DNA from: Sinorhizobium mexicanum
Lineage (GTDB): Bacteria > Pseudomonadota > Alphaproteobacteria > Rhizobiales > Rhizobiaceae
Length of the DNA stretch: 64,000 nt
Assembly: GCF_013488225.1 (NCBI RefSeq)
Contig: NZ_CP041238.1
Location: forward strand, 3,187,501 to 3,251,500
Direction of reading: 5' to 3'
Part shown: piece by piece, positions 44,739 to 53,512 of the stretch
Numbering within the stretch: the first letter of the stretch is position 1
Layout of the letters: each line of letters opens with the position of its first letter
Notes under the pieces: generated by a model
What the model saw: only the letters and a program-made list of their open reading frames with translations
Databases searched by the model: none
What the model was told of the DNA's origin: nothing
Program-made: the position numbers and the translations under genes

Positions 44739-45667
44739 CAGCGCACACCTTCCGGCTTGTGATGATCGTACCAATGGCGCGCAATGTCGATGCGGCGCGG
44801 TATCCAGACCTTGTCGTGGGACATGACGTAATCGATGAAGCGGGCGAGCGCAGCCGCGCGGCCTGGCCGCCCGACGAGGCGACAATGCAGGCCGATATTC
44901 ATCATCTTCGGACTGCCTTCCCGGCCCTCCGCGTAGAGCACGTCGAACGTGTCTTTGAGGTAGGCGAAGAACTGGTCGCCGGAATTGAACCCCTGATTGG
45001 TCGCAAAGCGCATGTCGTTGGCGTCGAGCGTATAGGGAATGATGAGATGCGGCTTGTCGGGGGCCAATCCAGGAACCCAGTAGGGAAGCTCGTCCGCATA
45101 GGAATCGCAGGAATAGAGAAAACCGCCCTCCTCCAGCACGAGCTTCAGCGTGTTGACCGAGGGCTTGCCCTGATAGATGCCGAGCGGCCGCTCGCCGGTC
45201 AGTTCCGTATGCAGGCGGACGACCTCGCGAATATGCTCGCGCTCCACCTCTTCCGGGAAGTCCTTGTATTCGAGCCAGCGCAGGCCGTGGCTGGCGATCT
45301 CCCAGCCCGCCTCCTTCATCGCCGCAACCGCCTCCGGGTTGCGCGCCATCGCAGACGTGACGCCATAGACCGTAAGCGTGACATCGCGGCTCGTGAACAT
45401 GCGCCACAGCCGCCAGAAGCCGGCGCGAGCGCCATATTCATAGATCGATTCCATGTTGAGATTGCGCTGGCCCGGCCAGGGCTGCGCGCCGACGATTTCC
45501 GACAGCAGGCATTCGGACGCCGGATCGCCATCGAGAATGCAGCTTTCGCCCCCTTCCTCGTAGTTCAGGACGAATTGGACGGCGATGTGCGCATCGCCGG
45601 GCCACCGCACCTGCGGCGGCGTCCGCCCATAGCCTATGAGATCGCGCGGATAGGAGGTCCCTGCCAT
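44738..45667 (-). CDS. puuE: Allantoinase PuuE (polysaccharide-deacetylase-fold type)
   Basis: 309 residues. NodB-like cofactor-independent allantoinase: YPRDLIGYGRTPPQVRW at the N-terminus, NYEEGGES, AGWEIASHGLRW and GIYQGKPSVNT. It opens allantoin to allantoate. The ATG at 45667 follows GAAGGGTGATTTG; the frame extends to 45931, but that part belongs to the DUF1045 region in another frame. It is first of the tightly packed ureide genes on this strand. Confidence 0.93.
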   Translation of the reverse strand: MAGTSYPRDLIGYGRTPPQVRWPGDAHIAVQFVLNYEEGGESCILDGDPASECLLSEIVGAQPWPGQRNLNMESIYEYGARAGFWRLWRMFTSRDVTLTVYGVTSAMARNPEAVAAMKEAGWEIASHGLRWLEYKDFPEEVEREHIREVVRLHTELTGERPLGIYQGKPSVNTLKLVLEEGGFLYSCDSYADELPYWVPGLAPDKPHLIIPYTLDANDMRFATNQGFNSGDQFFAYLKDTFDVLYAEGREGSPKMMNIGLHCRLVGRPGRAAALARFIDYVMSHDKVWIPRRIDIARHWYDHHKPEGVR

Positions 45668-45746
45668 CAAATCACCCTTCGATTTTTCCGGAACGGTAGC
45701 ACTGCGGACCGGATTGTCGAGATGAAATTGAGTTTGCGAGCGGCGC

Positions 45747-46547
45747 CTAGCAGCCCGCGAGCAAGGAGGCCATGATGAAGGGTATCGGTCTGGCGACGCG
45801 CCCCTCGGCGAGGTTCTCGGCGGCCGGCCGTTTCGCCGTGCCGTCGCGCAGCCGGGCGGAAATCTTGCCAAGCGGATGCTGCGAATGAACCCGCATCGGC
45901 GCGCCCGGATCCTGCTCGATGAAGAGCGCAAGGCTGCCGATCGCCAGCGGCCTTTCCAGATACGGCTCGAAAAGCTCCCTGAGGGGCGCTTCCATGCGCC
46001 GGGCGGTTTCCGGATTCAAGGCGCCCGTCAGCTTCATGTGAAAGCGATACTCGTCCATCACATACGGATCGCCCCAGCGATGGAGGTTGCTGAATTGCGG
46101 CGCCGTCAGCCGGTCCGGATCGCACCGTTCGATCTCGTCCTCGCTTATCGGCGCGCGAAACCTGTCGAATGTCTGCACGACACGAGCGGCCAGCAGGTGC
46201 ATTTCCTGGCTCGGTACCTGCGGCACCAGCCCCCAGCACTGACTGAACCGAGCAACCTCCATTCGCGCGATTTCGAAAGGCGTTTCGGCGCTGGCGAAAT
46301 GCATCAGTGCCTTCAGCAGATCGGCTTCGTCCGCCGCCGGGTTGAGGCAGAACGGCGCCATGATCATGGCATGAAAGCCGAAGCGGCGGGGTGCTGCCGT
46401 ATGGAAGGCGATCTCGGAAACCGTCAATCCGGCAATGGAAGGCAGTTCCGTCGGCTCATCCGAATAAACGTTCCGCCCAAGCCAGCTGGCGGCCACTGCC
46501 GACAGCGGGTCCCCCATAGGCGGGGTGAAACAAATGGCGTAACGCAT
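45747..46547 (-). CDS. DUF1045 protein (2H phosphoesterase-like)
   Basis: 266 residues. Two H-x-x-x hydrophobic motifs spaced as in 2H phosphoesterases: FGFHAMIMAPF (about 57-67) and YRFHMKLTG (about 171-179). DUF1045 proteins are best known beside phosphonate (phn) genes, yet here the neighbour is the ureide operon, 79 bp downstream on the same strand. Possibly it is cotranscribed with puuE. The substrate is unknown. The ATG at 46547 gives MRYAICFTPP, the usual start of the family. Confidence 0.78.
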   Translation of the reverse strand: MRYAICFTPPMGDPLSAVAASWLGRNVYSDEPTELPSIAGLTVSEIAFHTAAPRRFGFHAMIMAPFCLNPAADEADLLKALMHFASAETPFEIARMEVARFSQCWGLVPQVPSQEMHLLAARVVQTFDRFRAPISEDEIERCDPDRLTAPQFSNLHRWGDPYVMDEYRFHMKLTGALNPETARRMEAPLRELFEPYLERPLAIGSLALFIEQDPGAPMRVHSQHPLGKISARLRDGTAKRPAAENLAEGRVARPIPFIMASLLAGC

Positions 46548-46927
46548 GGCGCATGCTCCGGAAGTCCGTGGATGGCCGCCTATTAGGTGATTTGCGTGAC
46601 AGATTAACGAAGTTGGCGGCTCAGAACCGCGCCGAAATCGCGTGTCATGCGAAGCAAGATGCGCCATGGAAATCCGCGGCGTCGAAACGCTGCAGAGGCC
46701 TATCGCGATCCCGCGACGATTCGCCAAGGCCCTATTGTCAACACAATAAGTGCAGTTACTACGCCGCAGCGCTTCCCCTGAAGCGTCGAAAATCGCGCGA
46801 TGGTGCAAGGCAGCAACCTGCCGTTTCGAGCACCGCTGCGCCGGAGGAAATCTACCCGCGGTTTCCTTTAAAAGGTTGGTACCGGCCGCCTGCTTGGCGG
46901 GCGAATGCCTTATCGTCTCCGGACGAG
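46548..46927. other. Intergenic region upstream of the glycosyltransferase
   Basis: A 380-bp stretch. The glycosyltransferase frame stays open through it, but codon use and composition look non-coding and no family resemblance appears before about 46985. It contains TTGTCAACACAATAAGTGCAG near 46736 (TTGT-N..-ACAA symmetry), a possible promoter region. No other feature was found. Confidence 0.4.
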
Positions 46928-48055
46928 ATGCCGGCGCCGACCACTCACACTCGGCATGAGTACCGAAGCGACAAGCGGGGATCAGAGCGAGGGCAGGCTT
47001 TGCTGGACCAAACTTCTGTATCCATCATCATCACCAACTATAACTACGCGCACTTTCTCAGGCGCTGTGTCGACAGCGCCTTGGCTCAAGATCACCCGCA
47101 TACCGAGGTTATCGTCGTCGACGATGCCTCTTCCGATGAATCGCCAGCCATCATTCGAAAGTATGGCGACAGGATCCGCGCGTGTCTGCGTCCGGCAAAC
47201 GGCGGACACGCGGCCGCCTTCAACACCGGTTTCGCCGCGAGCTCCGGCGATATCGTGTTCTTTCTGGACGCCGACGACTATCTCTATCCGACTGCCGTAT
47301 CCGAGGTCGTCAATGCATGGGACGTCTCAACCGCTCAATTTCAGTTCAGGCTCCATCTCGTCGATCAACAAGAAAAGGTAATGGATGTCTTCCCGCCGCC
47401 AGAACAGCCCTTCGACACAGGCGACGTGACGCCAAAACTGTTTCAGCGTGGTCGTTATCAGACGACGGTCACCAGCGGCCTTGCCTTCGCCCGTTCCGCC
47501 CTGGAAGCGGTGATGCCGATGCCGGAGGGAAAATTCCGGCAAGGGGCCGATGGCTATCTTGCAACCGTGGCGCCGCTGCATGGCCAGGTCCAGGCCACCG
47601 ACGATTGCCTCGGGGCATACCGCATGCATGGTTCCAATCATTCGCTGTTTGCCGAAAAACTTGCCGAACGGGCACGCTGGCGCATGCAACATGATTTCCG
47701 CCGTCTCGAAGCCCTCTCCGCCGAGGCGGCGGCCACCGGATCGCAGTTGCGGCCCGGTATCGCCCTGCGTGACCCGACCCATCTCGAGGAGCGACTTGCG
47801 TCCCTGTGCATCGAGGAGGCGCGGCACCCGGTCAGGGACGACTCGCGGCTGCGCCTGGCGGCAGCAGGTGCAACGGCCAGTCTTGCCATGAACTACTCTA
47901 TCCGCAGGCGTGCCGTCGAAGCCGTCTGGTTCCTTGCAGTCGGGGTGCTTCCGCGGCAGCTGGCGACGTCAGTGCTCTCCTGGAAGCTCGTGGCATCGTC
48001 ACGCCCTGCCTTCCTGTCCCTGCTGTCAAAAACCATACGGCGAGCAATGGGGTAA
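46928..48055 (+). CDS. Family 2 glycosyltransferase
   Basis: 375 residues from the ATG at 46928. GT-A fold: VSIIITNYNYAHFLRRCVDS, then EVIVVDDASSDES, then the metal-binding DxD motif in FLDADDYLY. The C-terminal part after about residue 230 is helical with a hydrophobic stretch near AVEAVWFLAVGVLP, perhaps membrane-associated. The acceptor and sugar are unknown. It stands alone, without other polysaccharide genes, convergent with the FAD oxidoreductase. Start position is uncertain by tens of residues. Confidence 0.78.
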   Translation: MPAPTTHTRHEYRSDKRGSERGQALLDQTSVSIIITNYNYAHFLRRCVDSALAQDHPHTEVIVVDDASSDESPAIIRKYGDRIRACLRPANGGHAAAFNTGFAASSGDIVFFLDADDYLYPTAVSEVVNAWDVSTAQFQFRLHLVDQQEKVMDVFPPPEQPFDTGDVTPKLFQRGRYQTTVTSGLAFARSALEAVMPMPEGKFRQGADGYLATVAPLHGQVQATDDCLGAYRMHGSNHSLFAEKLAERARWRMQHDFRRLEALSAEAAATGSQLRPGIALRDPTHLEERLASLCIEEARHPVRDDSRLRLAAAGATASLAMNYSIRRRAVEAVWFLAVGVLPRQLATSVLSWKLVASSRPAFLSLLSKTIRRAMG

Positions 48056-48085
48056 CGCGGGGGGCGCCGTCTGCCCGGCTCGGTC

Positions 48086-49219
48086 TTACCGCAACGCCGC
48101 GATGTGGTGCGCGCATGCAAACGACTCGGGAAGATCAATGCTCGGCCGCCCGATGATCTCGTCGATCACGAAGCGCGCCAGGGCATGTGCCATGCCGAAA
48201 CTGACTTTGAAGCCGCCGGTCAGCACGGACAGATTGTCGAAATCGGGATGGCGTCCCACGATCGGCTCGCGGCCGGTCGCCCTGGGGCGTAGCCCGGCCC
48301 AACGCTCGATCACCTCTGCACCGCGCAAGGCGGGCGCCATTGCTTCAGCTCGCCGGATCAGCACATCCAGTTGATCGTCCGTCGAATAGGGCTCGTCGAA
48401 GCGGTTCTCGCTGGTGCTGCCGATCGCCACATGACCATCTTCGTGCGCGACGATGTAGAGCCCATCGGTGAAGATGATCGGCGAACCCGGATCGATTTCG
48501 GCGCTGAGCAACGCTGCCTGCCCTTTAACGGCGCTGCCGCTCGGCGCCTGTGCCGAATGCGCCAGGCGATCGATCAGGCCAAAGCTTTCGACCCCGGCGG
48601 AGAGGATGCAATGGCCGAAGAGGAAGACCCTTCCGTCCGAGAGCGAGAGCCGCCCGCGTTGAGGATCGAGTGACGCAACTTCGGCACCCTCTTCGACCTG
48701 GACATGGGCGAATTGCGCAAGCGCGGCCTTGAGCACTTGCACTAGGCGCCGCGGCGCCACCCTCGCGGCGAGCGTGTCGTGGACCATGCCGAAGGACGCC
48801 GCCTCCGCCGCCGGCCACCCGCTGCCGGTGCCCGCATCCCGGACATGCCAATGGAACCGACGCTCGCCGGAGATCCATTGCCGCGCCGCGTCCTGCTCGT
48901 GGCCGAGAGCGATCTCTCGCAAATGCGGTTTGCCGAGCGGCATGACCCGGCCGCAGCGACGATAATCGGCCGATAGGCGGGTCGCTTGCTGCAGTTCGGC
49001 GATCTCGTCTTCGAGCGCGACCAACGCATCGAACTGGAATTGCTTCTTTGCGTTCCATCGGTCTGGCATATGCGGCATCAGCGCACCGAGCAGGCCTCCA
49101 CTCGCGCCTGCGCCGATGCTCCTGCTCTCGACAAGGCACGTCTGGATGCCGGCCCGGCCCGCCATCACGGCGGCCCACAGCCCCATGATACCGCCGCCCA
49201 CGATCAAAACTTCACTCAT
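48086..49219 (-). CDS. FAD-dependent oxidoreductase, DAO family (MnmC oxidoreductase-like)
   Basis: 377 residues. N-terminal Rossmann dinucleotide motif VLIVGGGIMGLWAAVMAGRAG, then GAGASGGLLGALMPHMP, and the C-terminal GLRPRATGREPIVGRHPDF with LTGGFKVSFGMAHALARF, typical of DAO/MnmC(o)-type enzymes. In E. coli the C-terminal half of MnmC is such an oxidoreductase, removing the carboxymethyl group of cmnm5s2U34. The adjacent divergent gene encodes the other MnmC half (methyltransferase), supporting a tRNA-modification role, although other amine substrates are possible. Confidence 0.8.
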   Translation of the reverse strand: MSEVLIVGGGIMGLWAAVMAGRAGIQTCLVESRSIGAGASGGLLGALMPHMPDRWNAKKQFQFDALVALEDEIAELQQATRLSADYRRCGRVMPLGKPHLREIALGHEQDAARQWISGERRFHWHVRDAGTGSGWPAAEAASFGMVHDTLAARVAPRRLVQVLKAALAQFAHVQVEEGAEVASLDPQRGRLSLSDGRVFLFGHCILSAGVESFGLIDRLAHSAQAPSGSAVKGQAALLSAEIDPGSPIIFTDGLYIVAHEDGHVAIGSTSENRFDEPYSTDDQLDVLIRRAEAMAPALRGAEVIERWAGLRPRATGREPIVGRHPDFDNLSVLTGGFKVSFGMAHALARFVIDEIIGRPSIDLPESFACAHHIAALR

Positions 49220-49242
49220 CGATTGACCTTCTACCGCATAAT

Positions 49243-49312
49243 TCCGTAGATCGAATCCGATCGAAGGAAAATGCAGCGTTTCAAAGTGCTACAACGGCCC
49301 TTGCACGTTTTC
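49243..49312 (-). repeat. Partial RIME1-like element, copy F
   Basis: On the minus strand: GTGCAAGGGCCGTTGTAGCACTTTGAAACGCTGCAT carries the shared core (in parts), followed by a degenerate second palindrome (TCCTTCGATCGGATTCGATCTACGGAA). The first palindrome is mostly missing. It lies in the divergent gap between the two MnmC-like genes. Confidence 0.65.
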
Positions 49313-49325
49313 TTAGGGTCGGAAG

Positions 49326-50057
49326 ATGAACACCGCCATGACAGAAACTGATCTCCGCCAGAGCCATCCGCCATCGCGGCAAAGCCTTGAATGGCATGAG
49401 GGCGATATGCCCTACTCGATGGAATTTGGCGATCACTTTTATTGCCGCACCGACGGCCGGCTTGAATGCGGTCATGTCTTTCTCTCCGGCAACAGGCTGC
49501 CGCAACGCTGGCAGAAGCCAGAAAGCTTCGTCATAGGCGAGCTCGGCTTCGGCACCGGCCTCAACTTCTGCGAAACCTGGCGGCAATGGAAAAAGACGCG
49601 CACGACGGCGCGCCGACTGCACTTCGTCTCCTTCGAGCGTTTCCCGATGCCGGCGGCCGATATCGACCGGGCGCTTTCGCACTGGCCGGAAATTTCCGAG
49701 GAAAGACAGGCGCTTGTCGCAAGCTGGCCGGAAACACCGGAAGGCCACGTCGATCTCGACCTCACCGAGGAGGTTCGGTTGACGGTGGTCTGCGGGTCTG
49801 CGCTTGAGGGCCTCGGCGCGTCGGAGCACACATTCGACGCCTGGTACCTCGACGGTTTTGCGCCATCCCGCAACCCGGACATGTGGTCGCGGGAATTGAT
49901 GCAGTTGGTGTTCGACAAGACCACGTCCGGCGGCACCTTCGCGACTTATGCCGCCGCCGGCTTCGTTCGACGGAATCTCGAGGCGGCCGGCTTCATTGTC
50001 GAGCGGCGCCCGGGTTTCGCCGGCAAGCGCGAGATGCTGCGCGGCGACAAGCCCTGA
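49326..50057 (+). CDS. mnmD: MnmD: tRNA U34 methyltransferase, MnmC methyltransferase domain as a stand-alone protein
   Basis: 243 residues. SAM-binding motif VIGELGFGTGLNFCETW (in part), DAWYLDGFAPSRNPDMWS, and TFATYAAAGFVRRNLEAAGF are the DUF752/MnmC(m) signature. It methylates nm5s2U34 to mnm5s2U34 in tRNA. The N-terminus contains SMEFGDHFYCRTDG. An in-frame ATG at 49338 is an alternative start. It is a single-domain protein, not the MnmC fusion of enterobacteria; the oxidoreductase is encoded divergently next to it. Confidence 0.88.
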   Translation: MNTAMTETDLRQSHPPSRQSLEWHEGDMPYSMEFGDHFYCRTDGRLECGHVFLSGNRLPQRWQKPESFVIGELGFGTGLNFCETWRQWKKTRTTARRLHFVSFERFPMPAADIDRALSHWPEISEERQALVASWPETPEGHVDLDLTEEVRLTVVCGSALEGLGASEHTFDAWYLDGFAPSRNPDMWSRELMQLVFDKTTSGGTFATYAAAGFVRRNLEAAGFIVERRPGFAGKREMLRGDKP

Positions 50058-50238
50058 TCACTGAGTTTCCTTGCCAGCGCCCGACGTTCTATTCATCCTT
50101 AAATCGCAGCGATCCAAATTCTGACGGCGCTTTGTGAACCTCCGCTATGCTGCACGAAGCGAACTGTCGCAAATGGCGGGTCATTGCACCTCAAAATCTG
50201 CGACAGAGATCCTTCGGAAACGCGGGGGTGGATCTTTC

Positions 50239-51819
50239 ATGACCGACAATCAATTCCGGGACGCTGCGGCAGGCGAAACGTCACCGCTGGAGCGGCGGCG
50301 CCGATCAGGCGGCCGGGGTGCGGAACGGTCACGAAAGCCGGTGGCGGCGAAATACCTAAACCTCGTCAACACGCTGGCGACGTCGATGGTCCTCTCGGAG
50401 GACGCGCTCGAAGCGATACATGACGCTTCCCTGACTATCCTAGAAGAAATCGGCATGGACATTATCCTGCCGGAGGCGCGCGATCGCATGAAAGCGGCCG
50501 GCGCGGACGTGACACCGGGCACCGATCGCGTCCACTTCGACCGCGGGCTGATCATGGAGATGATCGCGTCGGTTCCCGCCGGCTTCACCATGCACGCGCG
50601 CAATCCGGCGCGAAACGTCGAGATCGGCGGCAACAACCTCGTCTTCGCGCAGATCGCCAGCGCGCCTTTCGTCGCCGATCGGGAGGGCGGCAGGCGCACT
50701 GGCAACCAGGAGGATTTCCGCAAACTGGTGAAGCTGGCGCAGTCTTACGACATCGTCCACACGACAGGCGGCTATCCGGTCGAACCGGTCGATCTCCATG
50801 CCTCGACCCGTCACCTGGATTGCCTCTCGGACATGGTGAAGCTGACCGACAAGGTGTTTCACGTCTATTCGCTCGGTCGCCAGCGCAACACCGACGGCAT
50901 CGAAATCGCCCGCATCGGCCGCGGTATCTCGATGGAGCAGATGGAGCGGGAACCGTCGCTCTTCACGATCATCAATACGTCTTCGCCACTTCGCCTCGAC
51001 GGGCCGATGCTTCAGGGCATCATCGAAATGTCGTCCCGCAATCAGGTGGTCGTCGTCACGCCCTTCACGCTCGCCGGCGCCATGGCGCCGGTCACCATCG
51101 CCGGTGCTCTGGTACAGCAGAACGCCGAGGCGCTTTGCGGCATTGCCTTTACCCAGATGGTGCGCAAGGGTGCACCGGTGATGTATGGCGGCTTCACCTC
51201 GAATGTCGACATGAAGACCGGCGCACCGGCCTTCGGGACGCCGGAATACATGAAGGCCGTCATCGCCGGCGGCCAGCTCGCGCGCAAGTACAATCTTCCC
51301 TACCGCACATCCAACACCAACGCTGCAAACACGCTCGACGCGCAAGCCGCCTATGAGTCGGCACTTTCGCTGTGGGCGCTGATCCAGGGCGGCGGCAATT
51401 TCGTGATGCACGCGGCCGGCTGGACCGAAGGCGGCCTGACGGCCTCCTTCGAGAAGTTCATCCTCGATGTCGACATGCTGCAGATGGTGGCTGAATTTCT
51501 CCAGCCGCTCGATGTCAGCGAGGATGCGCTCGGTCTCGATGCGGTGCGGGACGTCGGTCCTGGCGGACACTATTTTGGTACGCTGCATACGCTTCAGCGC
51601 TACGAAACCGCTTTCTACTCGCCGATCCTTTCCGATTGGCGGAATTACGAGACCTGGACCGAGGCGGGCCGGCCGACCACCTACGATCATGCCAACCGCG
51701 TCTTCAAGCAGAAACTCAACGAATATGAGCGCCCGCCGCTCGATCCGGCGATAGAAGAAGAACTCGACGCTTTCGTCGCCAGGCGCAAGCAAGAAGGCGG
51801 CGTGCCGACGGATTTCTGA
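50239..51819 (+). CDS. mttB: MttB-family methyltransferase, non-pyrrolysine type
   Basis: 526 residues from the ATG at 50239; the frame is open from 50134, but the family start fits here. MttB-superfamily features: EEIGMDIILPEARDRMKAAG, AQIASAPFVADREGGRR, GGYPVEPVDLH, GAPVMYGGFTSNVDM and HAAGWTEGGLTASFEKFI. There is no in-frame amber codon, so it is a non-Pyl member. Such proteins demethylate glycine betaine or related quaternary amines via a corrinoid protein. No corrinoid protein or methyl-acceptor gene lies in this window, so substrate and partner are open. Confidence 0.87.
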   Translation: MTDNQFRDAAAGETSPLERRRRSGGRGAERSRKPVAAKYLNLVNTLATSMVLSEDALEAIHDASLTILEEIGMDIILPEARDRMKAAGADVTPGTDRVHFDRGLIMEMIASVPAGFTMHARNPARNVEIGGNNLVFAQIASAPFVADREGGRRTGNQEDFRKLVKLAQSYDIVHTTGGYPVEPVDLHASTRHLDCLSDMVKLTDKVFHVYSLGRQRNTDGIEIARIGRGISMEQMEREPSLFTIINTSSPLRLDGPMLQGIIEMSSRNQVVVVTPFTLAGAMAPVTIAGALVQQNAEALCGIAFTQMVRKGAPVMYGGFTSNVDMKTGAPAFGTPEYMKAVIAGGQLARKYNLPYRTSNTNAANTLDAQAAYESALSLWALIQGGGNFVMHAAGWTEGGLTASFEKFILDVDMLQMVAEFLQPLDVSEDALGLDAVRDVGPGGHYFGTLHTLQRYETAFYSPILSDWRNYETWTEAGRPTTYDHANRVFKQKLNEYERPPLDPAIEEELDAFVARRKQEGGVPTDF

Positions 51820-51858
51820 CGGAACGCCGAGAGCTTATCGCGTGGAAGCAAGTTTGCG

Positions 51859-52308
51859 CTACGGAAACACCACGGAGCGGACCGTTGCGATCAACTGGTC
51901 CGTGGGCGCCGCGACGCAGTTGCGATCGATCTCCGCAAGGGTCCTTTCCTTGACCTGGGGCGACAGCAGCTTTCTGAGGTCGCCCAGCGTCTTGGGCGCG
52001 GCGCAGATCACAAGGTTTTCGAAGGCGTGCTCAAGCGCATAGTGGTCGAGTTTCCCGGCAATCTCCATGGCGAAGCGGTGCTGCTCCTCGCGAACCGGAT
52101 CGCTGCTGTATTCCATCGCCGAACGGCCGTAGCCGACCGACGTATGGCTGCGGCCGGGTTTGTCGGCCATGATATCTTGAGCACGCTTGGTTTCGATTTC
52201 GTATGTCTCCACTTCCGGTTGCTGGCGTCCATCCTTCAGCAGGTTGACGTCCTTGAAGATGCGCGCCGTGTTTCCGTCGGCTGCCAGTATCCAAATCCGG
52301 TTCCGCAC
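51859..52308 (-). CDS. Host-attachment family protein (AtsE/baeRF type)
   Basis: 149 residues from the GTG at 52308, which has GGGGGAG at 52316-52322 and gives the usual start RNRIWILAADGNTARIF. The frame is open to 52362, but no other start has a ribosome site. Features: DIMADKPGRSHTS, FAMEIAGKLDHYALEHAFENLVICAAPKTLG (in parts) and LTEIDRN-like LAEIDRN near the end. The family is named after an Agrobacterium attachment protein and is related in fold to release-factor-like domains. The molecular function is not established. Confidence 0.8.
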   Translation of the reverse strand: MRNRIWILAADGNTARIFKDVNLLKDGRQQPEVETYEIETKRAQDIMADKPGRSHTSVGYGRSAMEYSSDPVREEQHRFAMEIAGKLDHYALEHAFENLVICAAPKTLGDLRKLLSPQVKERTLAEIDRNCVAAPTDQLIATVRSVVFP

Positions 52309-52433
52309 TATTTTTTCTCCCCCGTGTTGGTCGATGGCAGATAGGTCGGTGAAGGTCATCAAGGCAGAACGGCCGAACCCGTTTCAAGTTCCCTTTCTGC
52401 CGAAATCTTTCACACGCAGTGCGCGCGACCGGA

Positions 52434-53108
52434 CTACATTCGGGCAAGGTAGGCGTCGAAGCTGCGCTCCGGTGTTGGTTCGTATTGCTCCCGCTCGATC
52501 TTGAGTGAAGCGATCCTATCAACCCGAAAATCACGGAAGTCATGGCGCAATTCGCACCAGGCCGTGAGCAGCCAGTTGTGCCCGAAAACGCTAAGGCCGA
52601 GCGGCCAGATTGTACGCTCCGACGTTAGTTCTGCAAGGCTTTCGTAAGTCAACTGCAGCTTCCGCCTGGTCGCAATCGCCTGACGTATTTCGCCCAGCAG
52701 TCGGGGCGGATCGGGCTGCATTGCCGAGCGGAAGGCCCTCAACGGTACCTCTCTCAACCTTTTTGCGTGATCCGGCGGCAGTCCATGTCCGATCTTGTCT
52801 ATCGCCTCGCGCGCGGCTTGCGCCAGACGTCTGTCGCCAAGCATCTGAACGGCGCGCGCGCCAAATGCGATTGCCTCCAGTTGCTCGAAGGTGAAGGTGA
52901 GCGGCGGCGCGTCAAAGGCCTCCCGCAGGAGGTAACCCACGCCGCGTTCGCCATCGATCGGCGCTCCCGACGCCATCAGGTGCTCCATGTCGCGATAGAT
53001 CGTGCGCGGCGCGACTTCCATCCTTTCGGCAATTTCCCGCGCCGTCATTGCCTTGCCAGAGGCACGCAGGAGTTGAATGATCCGAAACAACCGATCGGCG
53101 GGCCGCAT
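52434..53108 (-). CDS. YafY/WYL-domain transcriptional regulator
   Basis: 224 residues. N-terminal DeoR-like HTH: RLFRIIQLLRASGKAMTARE, then EVAPRTIYRDMEHLMASGAPI. The WYL region is present in LQLTYESLAELTSERTIWPL and GHNWLLTAWCELRHDFRDF (in place of the WYL triplet there is NWLL). It may sense a small ligand. It is divergent from the ABM-like small gene, 82 bp away, and probably controls it. Confidence 0.85.
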   Translation of the reverse strand: MRPADRLFRIIQLLRASGKAMTAREIAERMEVAPRTIYRDMEHLMASGAPIDGERGVGYLLREAFDAPPLTFTFEQLEAIAFGARAVQMLGDRRLAQAAREAIDKIGHGLPPDHAKRLREVPLRAFRSAMQPDPPRLLGEIRQAIATRRKLQLTYESLAELTSERTIWPLGLSVFGHNWLLTAWCELRHDFRDFRVDRIASLKIEREQYEPTPERSFDAYLARM

Positions 53109-53190
53109 GATTTCGCCTCCCCAAACACTATGGCCATAAGGCTGGCAGTTGGAGTGTGATTAAGTCAAGCTGTGTTGAAAGGAGGCAACG

Positions 53191-53490
53191 ATGATGGCCC
53201 AACGTGTACTCGAACTGGCACTCTGCACCGTGCGAGACAAGAAGGCAGCACTCGTCGCTCGCGGCCGCGCCATGCAGGCCGTGTCCCGCTATCCCGGTTT
53301 CGTCTCGTGGCGCGCCGTGACTGCCTGCGAAATGACCGATCTGCTCGCTGACCTGGTCGAGTGGGAAACACTCGATGCCGCCGAGGCCGCCGGCCAGCGG
53401 GTGCTGAACGACCCGGAATTTACACCGTACATGGCGGCGATCACGCGGGTAAGGCTAATGCAGCACTTCGTCACCGAACAGCAGATCTGA
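53191..53490 (+). CDS. Small ABM-fold-like protein (antibiotic biosynthesis monooxygenase type)
   Basis: 99 residues. The pattern VLELALCTVRDK, a long helix, YPGFVSWRAV, and DLVEWETLDAAEAAGQRV resembles the ferredoxin-like ABM domain used in heme- or quinone-acting monooxygenases and ligand-binding proteins. The usual catalytic residues cannot be placed with confidence. Two ATGs (53191 and 53194) are possible; AAGGAGGCAACG lies just before. It is divergent from the WYL regulator, which likely regulates it. Confidence 0.7.
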   Translation: MMAQRVLELALCTVRDKKAALVARGRAMQAVSRYPGFVSWRAVTACEMTDLLADLVEWETLDAAEAAGQRVLNDPEFTPYMAAITRVRLMQHFVTEQQI

Positions 53491-53512
53491 GCGGAGAAGA
53501 TGGCGCTGACTT

